Shown piece after piece: positions 7,224-15,849 of a stretch of 28,107 nt of DNA. The stretch is from CAVRJC01 sp964505725 (lineage in GTDB: Bacteria > Actinomycetota > Acidimicrobiia > IMCC26256 > DASPTH01), in the NCBI GenBank assembly GCA_964505725.1, contig CAZDJK010000040.1:1-28107 (forward strand), read 5' to 3'. Numbering within the stretch: position 1 is the stretch's first letter; each line of letters opens with the position of its first letter. Under the pieces are notes generated by a model. The model was given only the letters and a program-made list of their open reading frames with translations, made no database searches and had not been told where the DNA came from. Both the position numbers and the translations under genes were made by a program.

Positions 7224-9671
7224 ATGGCCATGGCTGAAGGGATCCTGGACGGCCTGAGCGTCGTCGAGCTGTCGGACACCCCCACCAGCGCGCAGGTGGG
7301 CCAACTGCTCGCCGACTTCGGCGCCGACGTGGTCCACGTGGAGCCTCCCGGGGGGAGCCGCCTGCGCGCGCTGCCCGCCTTTCCGCTGTGGGCCCGCGGC
7401 AAGCGCAGCATCGAGCTCGATCTGCGCGCGGTGGCCGACCGCGAGGTTGTGGTGAACCTCGCGCGCGGCGCCGACGTGGTGGTGGAGAGCTTCCGTGCGG
7501 GCGCGGCCGAGCGCCTCGGCATCGGCTACGACGTGCTCGGCGCCGCGAACCCGCGCCTCGTGTACGCGTCCATCAAGGGCTTCCCGACCGCGTCGCCGCT
7601 CGGGCGCATCCCTGGATACGAGGCCCTGGTGCTGGCGAAGGCCGGCGGCTTCCACGCGTTCGCCCCTTCGGTGAAGCGGCCGGGCCCCGCGTTCGCCAGC
7701 GTTCCGTACTCATCGTTCAGTGCGGTGCAGACCGCGTTGCACGGCATCCTCGCCGCGCTGCACGAGCGCGAGCAGAGCGGCGCGGGTCAGCGGTTCGAGA
7801 CCACGCTGCTCCAGGCAGTGGCGAGCCTCGACCCGTTCAACTGGATGAACCACGTGGTGATCGAGCGGTACTCCGAGGCGTTCACCTCCGCGCCCGTGTT
7901 CAGTGAACGGGGCACACCGAACAGCCCGTTCGTCTACATGTTGATGGTCGCGCTCACCAAGGACGGCCGCTGGCTCCAGTTCTCGCAGGTTCAACCGCAC
8001 CTGTACCGCGCCTTCATGAACAAGCTCGACCTCGAGTGGATGTTCGACGATCCGAAGTGGGCCGGCATCCCCGTGCTCGAGTCCGAGGAGCTGCGGGTCG
8101 AGCTCTGGGAGACCATGCTCGAGCGCGTGCAGTCGTTCACGCTCGCCGAGTGGCAGGAGATCTTCGAGGCCGACCACAACGTGTGGGCCGAGCTCTTCCG
8201 GCACGGCACCGAGCTGCTCGACCATCCGCAGATGGTCCACGACCGGCGCGTCGTCGTGATCGAGGACGCCGAGCGCGGCCCCGTACGGCAGCCCGGACCG
8301 ATGGTCATGCTCTCGGGCACGCCGGGCCGCGCCGAGACCTCGGCGCCGCGGCGGGACGAGCACCACGCCGAGCTCCGCGCGCGTGCGACCGACCCACCGG
8401 CTGCGCCCGCAGCCCCCGCGACCGAGCCGCGCTCCCTGCCGCTCGCCGGTGTCACCGTGCTCGAGCTCGGCACGTTCTACGCAGGCCCGTTCGGCGCGAC
8501 CGTTCTCACCGATCTCGGCGCGCGGGTCGTGAAGGCCGAGCCGCTCGACGGCGACCCGCTCCGCTTTCTGATCCCCTTCCCCGAGGCGGGCGCCGCGCGC
8601 GTGCTGCAGGGCAAGGAGAGCGTCGCCGTCGACATCGCCACCGAGGAGGGACGCGAGATCGTCTACGAGCTCGCCCGCCGCTCCGACCTCGTGCTCCAGA
8701 CGTTCCGGGCCGGCGTGGCGGCCCGGCTCGGCCTCGACGCCGACAGCCTCCGCGCCGTGAACCCCGACCTCGTGTACGTCAACGCCCCCGGGTACGGCAT
8801 CGACGGCCCGTGCGGCGACCGGCCTGCGTACGCGCCCACGATCGGTGCCGGCGCCGGCGTGGCTCGCCGCAACGCCGGTGACACCATCGAGGAGCGACCG
8901 GGCATGACCATCCCTGAGATCAGGGACAACTCGTGGCGGCTCATCGGGACGAACAACGTGGCATTCGCGCAGACCGACGGGCTCTCCGCCCTCGGCGTCG
9001 CGACCGCGTCGCTCCTCTGCCTCCTCGGGCGCGACCGCGGCACGGGCGGGCAGACGGCGCTCACCACCATGCTCTCGACCGTGGCGCACGCACTCTCCGA
9101 CGACATGGTCGAGTACGCCGGGAAGCCCGAGCTGGTCCGGGCCGACGACGAGATGTACGGCTTCGGGCCCCTCTACCGCCTCTACCCCGCCGACGGCGGC
9201 TGGATCTTCCTGGCCGCCCCCCACGACCACGAGTGGGCGCGGCTCGTCGCCGCGCTCGCCCCCCACGTCGACGTGGCCGTCGACGAGCGATTCGCGACGT
9301 CGGGAGGACGCGCCGAGCACGCCGACGCGCTCGCCGAGGTGCTCGCCGCGGCGTTCGCGACGCGCGCACCCGCGGCGTGGGAGGCGGATCTGCTCGACGC
9401 GGGCGTCGGCTGCGTCGAGGTCACCGAGCGGCTCCCCGAGGACGCGTTCCTGAGCGGGCTCGGGGAAGAAGCGGGCATCCTGGCCGAGGTCACGAGCCCG
9501 ATCTTCGACGAGTACCAGCGGCTGGCGCCGATGGTGCGCTTCTCGCGGTCGGAGACCGTCGCCCTGCCCGGGTGCACGATCGGCCAGCACACCACCAAGG
9601 TGCTCCGCGAGCTCGGCTACGCCGACGAGCACATCGCCGACCTCCGCGAGCGCGGCGTCATCCGCGGCTGA
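7224..9671 (+). CDS. Tandem (fused) CaiB/BaiF family III CoA-transferase
   Basis: This 815-residue protein contains two complete CaiB/BaiF domains. The first runs from GLSVVELSDTPTSAQVGQLLADFGADVVHVEPP (near 10) to about residue 390. An Ala/Pro linker follows. The second begins at GVTVLELGTFYAGPFGATVLTDLGARVVKAEP (near 410). Single-domain enzymes of this family are about 400 residues, form interlocked dimers and transfer CoA through a catalytic Asp. By hand alignment that Asp corresponds to Asp585 in the second half (AFAQTDGLSALG), whereas the first half has Ser164 (VPYSSFSAVQ). The chain may therefore fold as an internal pseudo-dimer with one active site. ATG 7224 (with ATG 7230 two codons on) follows GACGAGGGGG. 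CoA transfer onto the substrate, or between acids, fits the next genes; the substrate is unknown. Confidence 0.9.
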   Translation: MAMAEGILDGLSVVELSDTPTSAQVGQLLADFGADVVHVEPPGGSRLRALPAFPLWARGKRSIELDLRAVADREVVVNLARGADVVVESFRAGAAERLGIGYDVLGAANPRLVYASIKGFPTASPLGRIPGYEALVLAKAGGFHAFAPSVKRPGPAFASVPYSSFSAVQTALHGILAALHEREQSGAGQRFETTLLQAVASLDPFNWMNHVVIERYSEAFTSAPVFSERGTPNSPFVYMLMVALTKDGRWLQFSQVQPHLYRAFMNKLDLEWMFDDPKWAGIPVLESEELRVELWETMLERVQSFTLAEWQEIFEADHNVWAELFRHGTELLDHPQMVHDRRVVVIEDAERGPVRQPGPMVMLSGTPGRAETSAPRRDEHHAELRARATDPPAAPAAPATEPRSLPLAGVTVLELGTFYAGPFGATVLTDLGARVVKAEPLDGDPLRFLIPFPEAGAARVLQGKESVAVDIATEEGREIVYELARRSDLVLQTFRAGVAARLGLDADSLRAVNPDLVYVNAPGYGIDGPCGDRPAYAPTIGAGAGVARRNAGDTIEERPGMTIPEIRDNSWRLIGTNNVAFAQTDGLSALGVATASLLCLLGRDRGTGGQTALTTMLSTVAHALSDDMVEYAGKPELVRADDEMYGFGPLYRLYPADGGWIFLAAPHDHEWARLVAALAPHVDVAVDERFATSGGRAEHADALAEVLAAAFATRAPAAWEADLLDAGVGCVEVTERLPEDAFLSGLGEEAGILAEVTSPIFDEYQRLAPMVRFSRSETVALPGCTIGQHTTKVLRELGYADEHIADLRERGVIRG

Positions 9672-9701
9672 GCCGGCCGTCCGGGGATCGGCTCGTCCGC
9701 G

Positions 9702-10544
9702 ATGACGTCGAACGCAGCCGTCGGCCTCGTCACCGGAGCGGCGCGCGGAATGGGACTCGCGAGTGCGCGGAGGATCGTCGACACCGTCGACGTGCTGTTC
9801 GTCGCCGACCGCGACGGCGCCGGTGTCACCGCCGCGGCCGAGGAGCTCTCGCGACCGGCGAAGCGCGTGGTGCCGGTGGAGCTCGACGTGGCCGACGCCG
9901 ACGGTGTCCGCGCCCTCGCCGACGCGATCGCCGCCACGGGCTCGTTGCGATCGGTGGCACACGCTGCGGGTGTCTCGCCGACGATGGCCGACTGGCAGCG
10001 CGTCGTACGGGTCGACCTCGTCGGTACTGCGCTCCTCGTCGACTCGCTCTCGCCCCTCGTGGTACCGGGCACCGCGATGGTTTGCTTCGCTTCGATCGCG
10101 GCACGGCTCGCAGCCGACAGTGCCGACCCCGATGTCGACGCCGCCCTCGACGCTCCGCTCGACTCGGACCTGCTCGAGCGGCTGCGGCGCGCCGTCGGCA
10201 CCACGATCGAGGATCCCGGTACCGCCTACGGCCTCGCGAAACGCGGGGTCTGGCGTCTCGTCGAGCGGGAAGCGGCGGCGTGGGGCCGCCGCGGTGCACG
10301 CCTCAACAGCGTCAGTCCCGGGATCATCGACACACCGATGGGGCGCCAGGAGTTCGACGCGCAACCGCTCATGCAGGTCATGGTCGACATGACGCCGCTC
10401 GCGCGCGAGGGAACCGCGGAGGAGGTCGCGGCCGTCGTGGCGTTCCTGCTGTCCGACGCCGCCTCGTTCGTCACCGGCGCCGACGTTCTCGTCGACGGCG
10501 GCGTCGTCGCCGCGACCCGTCACGGAGGGCTCGCGACCGGGTGA
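9702..10544 (+). CDS. Short-chain dehydrogenase/reductase (SDR)
   Basis: A 280-residue classical SDR. The cofactor motif TGAARGMG is at 11-18, the second motif reads HAAG (87-90) in place of NNAG, the catalytic Ser is Ser131, and Tyr176/Lys180 form YGLAK. The C-terminus SVSPGIIDTPMG...DVLVDGG is typical of the family. The LFVADRD strand end (Asp36/Asp38) favours NAD(H) over NADP(H). A 25-residue acidic segment between Ser131 and Tyr176 (ADSADPDVDAALDAPLDSD) is longer than usual and resembles hydroxysteroid-type SDRs. It would interconvert a secondary alcohol and a ketone, for example at the 3-hydroxyacyl step or on a ring carbon. It starts 30 bases after the CoA-transferase with no good ribosome site. 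Family firm; substrate inferred. Confidence 0.9.
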   Translation: MTSNAAVGLVTGAARGMGLASARRIVDTVDVLFVADRDGAGVTAAAEELSRPAKRVVPVELDVADADGVRALADAIAATGSLRSVAHAAGVSPTMADWQRVVRVDLVGTALLVDSLSPLVVPGTAMVCFASIAARLAADSADPDVDAALDAPLDSDLLERLRRAVGTTIEDPGTAYGLAKRGVWRLVEREAAAWGRRGARLNSVSPGIIDTPMGRQEFDAQPLMQVMVDMTPLAREGTAEEVAAVVAFLLSDAASFVTGADVLVDGGVVAATRHGGLATG

Positions 10545-10562
10545 CGGCTCCCGCGCCGAGCG

Positions 10563-10614
10563 GTCGGGACCGGGTCGTCACCCGACGGCGGCCCCCGGGT
10601 GGGAGGGCTAGGTT
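10563..10614 (+). promoter_or_regulatory. inverted repeat and TAGGTT -10-like box before the hotdog gene
   Basis: In the 101-base gap after the SDR gene, GTCGGG (10563-10568) can pair with CCCGAC (10581-10586), and a competing CGGGT/ACCCG stem lies inside it. TAGGTT (10609-10614) fits TANNNT and ends 31 bases before the next start codon. A weak terminator followed by an internal promoter is plausible; neither is strong. Confidence 0.28.
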
Positions 10615-10645
10615 CGCGACCGCCAAGGAAGAGGAGGACGACGCG

Positions 10646-11533
10646 ATGGCGATGGACGCAACGACGGTCCCCGACCTGCTCCGGCTCGAACAGGTCGACG
10701 AGCATCGCTACGCGGGACACCCCGAGCACGACGGCGAATTCCGCAACGTGGTGTTCGGCGGACAGATTCTCGCTCAGATGATCATCGCTGCGCACATGGA
10801 CCGCAACGTCGACCGCACCGACGACAAGGAGGTGAAGTCGATCCACGCCATCTTCGCCCGCGCCGGCGACTACGCGAAGCCGATCGAGTACGAGGTCGAG
10901 CGCATGCACGACGGCCGCACCCTCGGGAGCGACACGGTCACGTTCTCGCAGGACGGGCGCATCATGTCGCGCGGCATGATCCTCTGGAGCAAGGACGAGC
11001 CCGACCTCATCCGCCACACCGAGATCGTCGAGATGCCGGACGTACCGGGCCCCGACGACCCCGGCAACCGCAAGGACGGGCGTGTCTTCCCCGGTGCCGA
11101 GGCGTTCTGCGTGTACGGCATCGACACGTGGAGCGCCGAGCAGCCGGTGGGCCCCGCGGTCCAGCACGTGTGGACGCGCTTCACCGACGACTTCCCCGTG
11201 GTCGTGAACCAGGCCATCCTCTCGTGGGCCACCGACGGGTACCTGATCGGTACCGCGATGCTGCCGCACGCCGAGCTCAACGAGCACATGGCGCACCGCA
11301 CCATCTCGACCGGCGTGATCGCACACACGCTCAACTTCCACGACCGGTTCCACGCCGACGAGTGGTTGCTGATGTCGGCCGAGAGCATCTGGGCCGGCCG
11401 CGGCCGCACGCACGGGCGCTGCAACATCTGGACCGAGGACGGTCGCCTCGTCGCGACCTACACGCAGGACAACCTCGTGCGCGGCTTCGCCGACACCAAG
11501 GACCACACCGGCGACTACAACCGCATCATGTAG
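10646..11533 (+). CDS. TesB-like double-hotdog acyl-CoA thioesterase family protein
   Basis: The 295-residue product starts at ATG 10646, seven bases after GAGGAGGA. The first hotdog half carries VVFGGQILAQ (35-44). The second carries ILSWATDGYLIGTAMLPH (191-208) and FHDRFHADEWLL (231-242), which line up with the TesB/acyl-CoA thioesterase II core. TesB uses an Asp-Thr-Gln triad. In my hand alignment Gln274 is kept, but the Asp position (the TIDHSMWFH motif in E. coli) is Ala226 in VIAHTLNFH, and the Thr position also seems lost. It may therefore bind rather than hydrolyse CoA esters, hydrolyse by another route, or act as a hydratase-like hotdog. It precedes the AttH-like gene by 25 bases, probably co-transcribed. 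The fold is confident; thioesterase activity is doubtful. Confidence 0.83.
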   Translation: MAMDATTVPDLLRLEQVDEHRYAGHPEHDGEFRNVVFGGQILAQMIIAAHMDRNVDRTDDKEVKSIHAIFARAGDYAKPIEYEVERMHDGRTLGSDTVTFSQDGRIMSRGMILWSKDEPDLIRHTEIVEMPDVPGPDDPGNRKDGRVFPGAEAFCVYGIDTWSAEQPVGPAVQHVWTRFTDDFPVVVNQAILSWATDGYLIGTAMLPHAELNEHMAHRTISTGVIAHTLNFHDRFHADEWLLMSAESIWAGRGRTHGRCNIWTEDGRLVATYTQDNLVRGFADTKDHTGDYNRIM

Positions 11534-11558
11534 GCGCGGTCGATCCGAGGAGACCGAG

Positions 11559-12572
11559 ATGGAGCGACCCGAGGTCATCGCGCTGACCGGCGACGACGAC
11601 AAGTTCCACCCGTACAGCGACCACCCGTACGAGACCGAGACGTTCTGGGTGTCGTTCCACCACTCGGAACGCCGGCTCGGCGGCTGGTTCTACAACCAGG
11701 TCCTGTTCAACCAGGGGATCTGCAACGGCGGCGCCTGGGTGTGGGACGACTCACCGGCGGGCGCGCTCTACCAGGTGAGCGAGCGCGAGCTGCCCCTCGT
11801 GGACAAGGACTCGATGGATCTCCGCCGGATCGAGCTCCCGAACGGCAATCGAATCGAGATGCTCGAGCCGCTGATGAAGTACCGCGTCCAGCGCGACGAT
11901 CCCGGCAAGCTCACCGCCGACCTCGTCTTCGAGGGACTGCGCGAGCCGCACTCGCACCCGGTCGGGGTGGCGCCGTTCTGGCGCGGGCGTCATTTCGACC
12001 AGGCGATGCACGTGACCGGCCAGGTCGAGCTCCTCGGCGAGACCATCGACATCGACTCGCTGTCGGTGCGCGACCGTTCGTGGGGGCCGAGACCGGGGCC
12101 GCGCCCGCCGGGCAGCCGGAGCGGCGGCCGGCGCGAGCCGCGCGACCCCACCGAAGCCGGCCACCCGCCGTACAGCCCGTTCGGGATCGGGTACGTGTTC
12201 GGCACCCAGGACGCCGACGAGATGTTCCTCGCGTACACCCTGCCCTGCATCTGGGACGGCGAGGGGCGCGACCTCGTCACCACCGGCTACCTGGTGCGCG
12301 ACGGACGGTACGGGCTGCTGCTCGACGGCAACCGGCGCTGCGAGCTCGATCGCGACATGGGCTGGATCAGGACGATCTGGCTCGAGGCGGTCGACGAGCA
12401 CGGGAGGGAGCTGTCGGCAGTCGGCGAGCTGGTGAGCCACCACGGCGAACGCGGTCAGGGGACGGGCTACTTCCACTGGGCGTGGGACGGCGCCCGGGGT
12501 TACGGCGAGGATCAGTCGGGCGCGCAGGGACCCGCGCTCGACGCACTCCGCGCCGCGCGCCTCTGGACCTGA
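11559..12572 (+). CDS. AttH/CrtC-like lipocalin-fold protein, function unknown
   Basis: A 337-residue protein with no signal peptide or membrane segment, starting six bases after GAGGAGA. It is rich in Trp, Tyr and His beta-strand segments. The motif RDRSWGPR at 171-178 is the one I associate with the AttH/CrtC (carotenoid hydratase-like) double-lipocalin group and related actinobacterial unknowns often found in sterol or terpenoid catabolic regions. Directly after it comes a low-complexity Pro/Arg/Gly stretch (179-197), probably a surface loop. A role in binding or isomerising a hydrophobic substrate is a guess. It closes the plus-strand run and faces the nitroreductase gene tail to tail, with 13 bases between. 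No catalytic residues can be named. Confidence 0.7.
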   Translation: MERPEVIALTGDDDKFHPYSDHPYETETFWVSFHHSERRLGGWFYNQVLFNQGICNGGAWVWDDSPAGALYQVSERELPLVDKDSMDLRRIELPNGNRIEMLEPLMKYRVQRDDPGKLTADLVFEGLREPHSHPVGVAPFWRGRHFDQAMHVTGQVELLGETIDIDSLSVRDRSWGPRPGPRPPGSRSGGRREPRDPTEAGHPPYSPFGIGYVFGTQDADEMFLAYTLPCIWDGEGRDLVTTGYLVRDGRYGLLLDGNRRCELDRDMGWIRTIWLEAVDEHGRELSAVGELVSHHGERGQGTGYFHWAWDGARGYGEDQSGAQGPALDALRAARLWT

Positions 12573-12585
12573 CGCGCAGGCAGCC

Positions 12586-13263
12586 CTACCGCGGCGCCCT
12601 GAACGCGGGGCCGGCGAAGGAGTCGACGGTGGTGAAGTCCTCCACCGCGGCTCGCCGCAGCTTCGTGAGCACCCTGGTCGGCATCCCGAGCGGGATCATC
12701 GTGGCGAGGATGTACTTGTCGGGGATGTCGAGCAGCTCCCGCAACGCGGGCTCCTGACGCGCGAGCACCGAGGTGATGTGCCCGCCGTAGCCCTTGTCGC
12801 GCGCGGCGAGGAGGATGTTGTGCGCGAACGGGAACGCCGACCCGCCGGCCGCGACCGGGACGCGGCCCAGCCCGCTGTCGAGCGACGACACCACCGTGAC
12901 GTCGAGGAGCACGACCACGAGGACCGGGGCGGCGGAGATGTGCACGAACGGCTGGTCGAGCGGGACCCTCCGCGCCGCCTCGAGGTCGATCTGCGGATCC
13001 TTGCCGTCGTTCTCGGCCACGAACGGCACCAGGCCTGCCCGCGCGTGCCCGACGTACTCACGGAAGCCCAGGTCGTACAGCTCGGAGATGCACTCCTTCT
13101 TGGCCGGGTCGCGCACCACGATCACCCGCCACGCCTGGCGGTTGCCGCCGTTGGGCGCGAAGCGAGCGTGCTCGAGGATGTCGTACAGATCGGCATCCGG
13201 GATGTCGTCGTCGGTGAATTCGCGCGACGCCGGCGTCGTCCTCATGACCTCACGAAGCTCCAT
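12586..13263 (-). CDS. Nitroreductase-family FMN oxidoreductase
   Basis: A 225-residue protein of the flavin nitroreductase fold, at the normal length. The N-terminal FMN-phosphate region RTTPASREFTDDDIPDADLYDILEHARFAPNGGNRQAWRVIVV (about 8-50) and the late GYGGHITSVLARQEPALRELLDIPDKYILATMIPLG segment are characteristic. Such enzymes reduce quinones, nitro groups or enones with NAD(P)H; some relatives act on ring unsaturations in catabolic clusters. The ATG has no ribosome site. Instead a TACGAT box lies 8 bases upstream, which would give a leaderless mRNA. It lies downstream of the tandem CoA-transferase on the same strand, with an 84-base gap containing a GC hairpin. The substrate is unknown. 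Confidence 0.87.
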   Translation of the reverse strand: MELREVMRTTPASREFTDDDIPDADLYDILEHARFAPNGGNRQAWRVIVVRDPAKKECISELYDLGFREYVGHARAGLVPFVAENDGKDPQIDLEAARRVPLDQPFVHISAAPVLVVVLLDVTVVSSLDSGLGRVPVAAGGSAFPFAHNILLAARDKGYGGHITSVLARQEPALRELLDIPDKYILATMIPLGMPTRVLTKLRRAAVEDFTTVDSFAGPAFRAPR

Positions 13264-13271
13264 GCCCGCGG

Positions 13272-13277
13272 ATCGTA
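13272..13277 (-). promoter_or_regulatory. TACGAT -10 box, leaderless promoter candidate for the nitroreductase gene
   Basis: On the minus strand TACGAT is followed by eight bases and then the ATG at 13263. That spacing puts transcription initiation at or next to the start codon, and there is no Shine-Dalgarno sequence. No clear -35 hexamer is seen. Confidence 0.4.
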
Positions 13278-13314
13278 CCTCGGTGCCAACCCGGGGCGGT
13301 CTCCTGTAGCTTGC

Positions 13315-13333
13315 GCCGCGCGGCCCGCGCGGC
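13315..13333 (-). terminator. 8-bp GC hairpin after the tandem CoA-transferase gene
   Basis: GCCGCGCG (13315-13322) and CGCGCGGC (13326-13333) form a perfect all-GC 8-bp stem with a 3-base loop, 14 bases past the stop codon of the minus-strand gene ending at 13348. No T-run follows. It is a likely terminator or mRNA 3'-end structure, consistent with a separate promoter for the nitroreductase. Confidence 0.45.
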
Positions 13334-13347
13334 TCGGCACTGCTGTC

Positions 13348-15687
13348 CTACGACGCGGACGTCTCGTCGGCGGCGGGCTCCAGCACGGCCTCGTCGACGA
13401 GGTGCTGCACCTGCTCCGCGTCCAGGCCCAGGAGCTCGCTCGCGATCTCCCGCGTGTGTTGGCCCTGCAGCGGGGCGGGCCCCGGGGGCTTCGTCGGGAG
13501 CCGCTCCGCTGCGTAGCAGTCGCCTTCCACGAACACGGCGTCGAAGCCCGGTTGGAGGATGAGCTCGACGAACCCACGCGCCTGCAGGTGCGGATCTTCG
13601 AGGAGATCCGCCGCCGCGAGCACCGCGGCCGCGGGGACACCGGCACCCTGCAACGTCTCCATGACCCGGCGCGCCGGCAGCGTGGCGGTCCACGCGCCGA
13701 GGTGCGCGTCGAGCTCGTCCGCGCGCGAGAACCGCCCCGCGGCGGTGACGAAGCGCTCGTCGCGCGCCCACGGAGGATTGCCGATCGCGTCGACGAGCGC
13801 GGCCCAGTCACGGTCGTCGCGCGCCGTGATCACACACCAGTCGTCCTCGCCGGCGCAGCGGTACACCCCCCACGGGCAACCGAGCGGGCTGCGGTTCCCG
13901 ACCGCGTCGACCGACCCGGGCTCCAGGCTCTCCTGCAGGACGAGCTCCGACAGGCTGTTCAAGACCGCGTCCGCCTGCGACACCCGGATGTGGTGAGGGA
14001 TCGCCGCGCCGACGCAGGCGACCGCTGCGAGCGCCTCGAGCCGCGCCGCGAACTGATCGGGGAAGAAGATGGTGTTCTCCGCGAATTCGGCTTCGCTCCC
14101 GGGATACCGCCACAGCCATGTCTGCCCGCCGACGCTCCGCGCATGGGTTCCGAAGCCGCGCCACCAACCCCAGGGGCCGTTGTCGCCGAACAGCTGGCTG
14201 CTCACCACGACCAGGTCGGGGTTGGCGCTGCGCAGCGCGTCGCGCCCGAGGCCCATGTTCTCCATCGCGCCCGGACCGAGGTTCTCGATCACCACGTCGG
14301 CGCGGGAGACGAGCTCGAGCACGAGCGCCAGGCCCTCCGGTCGCGTCAGGTCGATGCCGAAGCTGCGCTTGTCGCGGTTGATGGTGACGAACTGCGCCGA
14401 CATGTTCGCCGGGCCCCCGAACACGCGGCTCTGGTCGGGGAAGGCGCGGCTCTCCACCCTGATCACGTCGGCGCCGTGGTCGCGCAACAACCTGCCTGCC
14501 TCGGGCCCGGCCATGAGCTGGGTGAACTCGAGCACGCGCAGGCCGCTGAGCGGGGGCTCGCCCGACCCCGCACGTGGGACCATCGTGAAGCCCGGCGCGG
14601 CGAACGGCGACTCGCCGCGGGCGAGCGCGGCGACGACGTCGGCGGTGTCCGCCCCGATCTCCGGCGCGGGCTCTCGGAAGCCCACCCGGGTGTCGTCGAA
14701 CTCCCAGTAGCCGGCCGGGAGCGTGCCGCTCCTGGCGCCGACGGTCGTCTCCGCGAACGATCCGCGCTCGGCCATCGGTCCGCTCGTCAGCAGTTGTGCC
14801 GGCGACATCACGGGCGTGACCGGCACGTTTCGCCGCTGCGCCTCTTCGCACACCGCTTCGGTCTCGGTGTCGGCGAACAGCGGTCCGTACAGCTTCGCGA
14901 GCACGTCGCCGTGCAGGAGACGCCCGCCGTAGCTGGCGAGCTCCGGGTCGTCGAGGTACGCCGGGTTGCCGACCCAGTCGCGCAACGCCTTCCACTGGCG
15001 CGCGCTCACGACCACCGGCCGCACCAGGCCGTCACGCGTCGGGAACGCCGGGTGCCCGGCCCGGACCACACCGGGTGCCTCGCCCATGCGGACGCTCGCG
15101 TTGGGGATCGCAGTGTCCGTCGTCTGGATGAACGCCTCGTGCACCGAGAGCTCGATGTGATCGCCGACGCCGATGAGAGCCCGGTTCCAGAGCGTGACCA
15201 GCGCCAGGTACGCGGCCATCGCCGCCGCGACCTCGAACGCCGGCTGACCGGGTGGCAGCAGCGGTTCCCGGTCGCCGGACCGGCAGGCCTTCAGCTGGCC
15301 GGAGAGCGCGTAGACGACCGGGTGCGTCGCCGCGAGGTCGCGGTACGGCCCGGTGGTCCCAAAGGGTGAGAGCGACACCACGACCAGATCGGGGATCTCG
15401 GCGTGCACCGCACCCGGGTCGAGACCGCTGCCGCCCGTGTCGAACCAGACGTCGGCGTGCGCCAGCAGCGCGCGGAGATCCTCGGGACGTTCGAGCACCA
15501 CGGATCGCTTGTTCGCGTTGCGCGACGCGGTCAGCGCGTCCAGCTCACCGGCCGACCGCTCGACCCGGATCACCTCGGCGCCGAGATCGGCGAGCAGACG
15601 GGCCGCGGACAGGGCGGTGCGATCGGTCGTGTCCACGACCCGCAGGCGCGCCAACGGCAGATCCCCCTGCTCCTCGTCGGCTCCCAC
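13348..15687 (-). CDS. Second tandem (fused) CaiB/BaiF family III CoA-transferase
   Basis: The 779-residue product starts at GTG 15687 behind AGGAGGGT. Domain one runs from LARLRVVDTTDRTALSAARLLADLGAEVIRVE (near 12) to about 375. Domain two starts at LSGLRVLEFTQLMAGPEAGRLLRDHGADVIRVES (near 380). Both show the family's N-terminal Rossmann-like signature, and domain two contains the NRDKRSFGIDLTRPEG and ADVVIENLGPGAMENMGLG motifs. The catalytic Asp aligns with Asp544 (FFPDQFAARLEA) in domain two. Domain one has no Asp there; the nearest acid is Glu152 (PAFEVAAAM). The first domain is unusually short of family motifs (for example WFDTGGSGLDPGAVHAEIPDL) and looks fast-evolving. It shares the two-domain design of the protein at 7224-9671 but is clearly divergent, so probably a different substrate pair. 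Confidence 0.88.
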   Translation of the reverse strand: MGADEEQGDLPLARLRVVDTTDRTALSAARLLADLGAEVIRVERSAGELDALTASRNANKRSVVLERPEDLRALLAHADVWFDTGGSGLDPGAVHAEIPDLVVVSLSPFGTTGPYRDLAATHPVVYALSGQLKACRSGDREPLLPPGQPAFEVAAAMAAYLALVTLWNRALIGVGDHIELSVHEAFIQTTDTAIPNASVRMGEAPGVVRAGHPAFPTRDGLVRPVVVSARQWKALRDWVGNPAYLDDPELASYGGRLLHGDVLAKLYGPLFADTETEAVCEEAQRRNVPVTPVMSPAQLLTSGPMAERGSFAETTVGARSGTLPAGYWEFDDTRVGFREPAPEIGADTADVVAALARGESPFAAPGFTMVPRAGSGEPPLSGLRVLEFTQLMAGPEAGRLLRDHGADVIRVESRAFPDQSRVFGGPANMSAQFVTINRDKRSFGIDLTRPEGLALVLELVSRADVVIENLGPGAMENMGLGRDALRSANPDLVVVSSQLFGDNGPWGWWRGFGTHARSVGGQTWLWRYPGSEAEFAENTIFFPDQFAARLEALAAVACVGAAIPHHIRVSQADAVLNSLSELVLQESLEPGSVDAVGNRSPLGCPWGVYRCAGEDDWCVITARDDRDWAALVDAIGNPPWARDERFVTAAGRFSRADELDAHLGAWTATLPARRVMETLQGAGVPAAAVLAAADLLEDPHLQARGFVELILQPGFDAVFVEGDCYAAERLPTKPPGPAPLQGQHTREIASELLGLDAEQVQHLVDEAVLEPAADETSAS

Positions 15688-15849
15688 CGTTCACCCTCCT
15701 CTCGGCTCGGCCGCGAACGACCGCGAAGCGGCACCCAGGCGCCGGATCCGTCCACGATCCCACGCGCGCAGCCCGAGCCCGCAGCGCCGCCCGCATTGTT
15801 GCTCCGTCCATAGTCGCAGACGTCCGGGCAGGTCCTCCGCTGGGCGCAT

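Noticed and set aside
7710..10523. Minus-strand open frame of 937 codons across the CoA-transferase and SDR genes
   Set aside because: Its composition (Gly/Val/Arg/Asp/His) is that of an antisense codon shadow, and both plus-strand genes have intact family motifs throughout.
12778..15369. Plus-strand open frame of 863 codons opposite the nitroreductase and second CoA-transferase
   Set aside because: It shows no recognisable domain and spans two well-supported minus-strand genes and their gap; antisense shadow.
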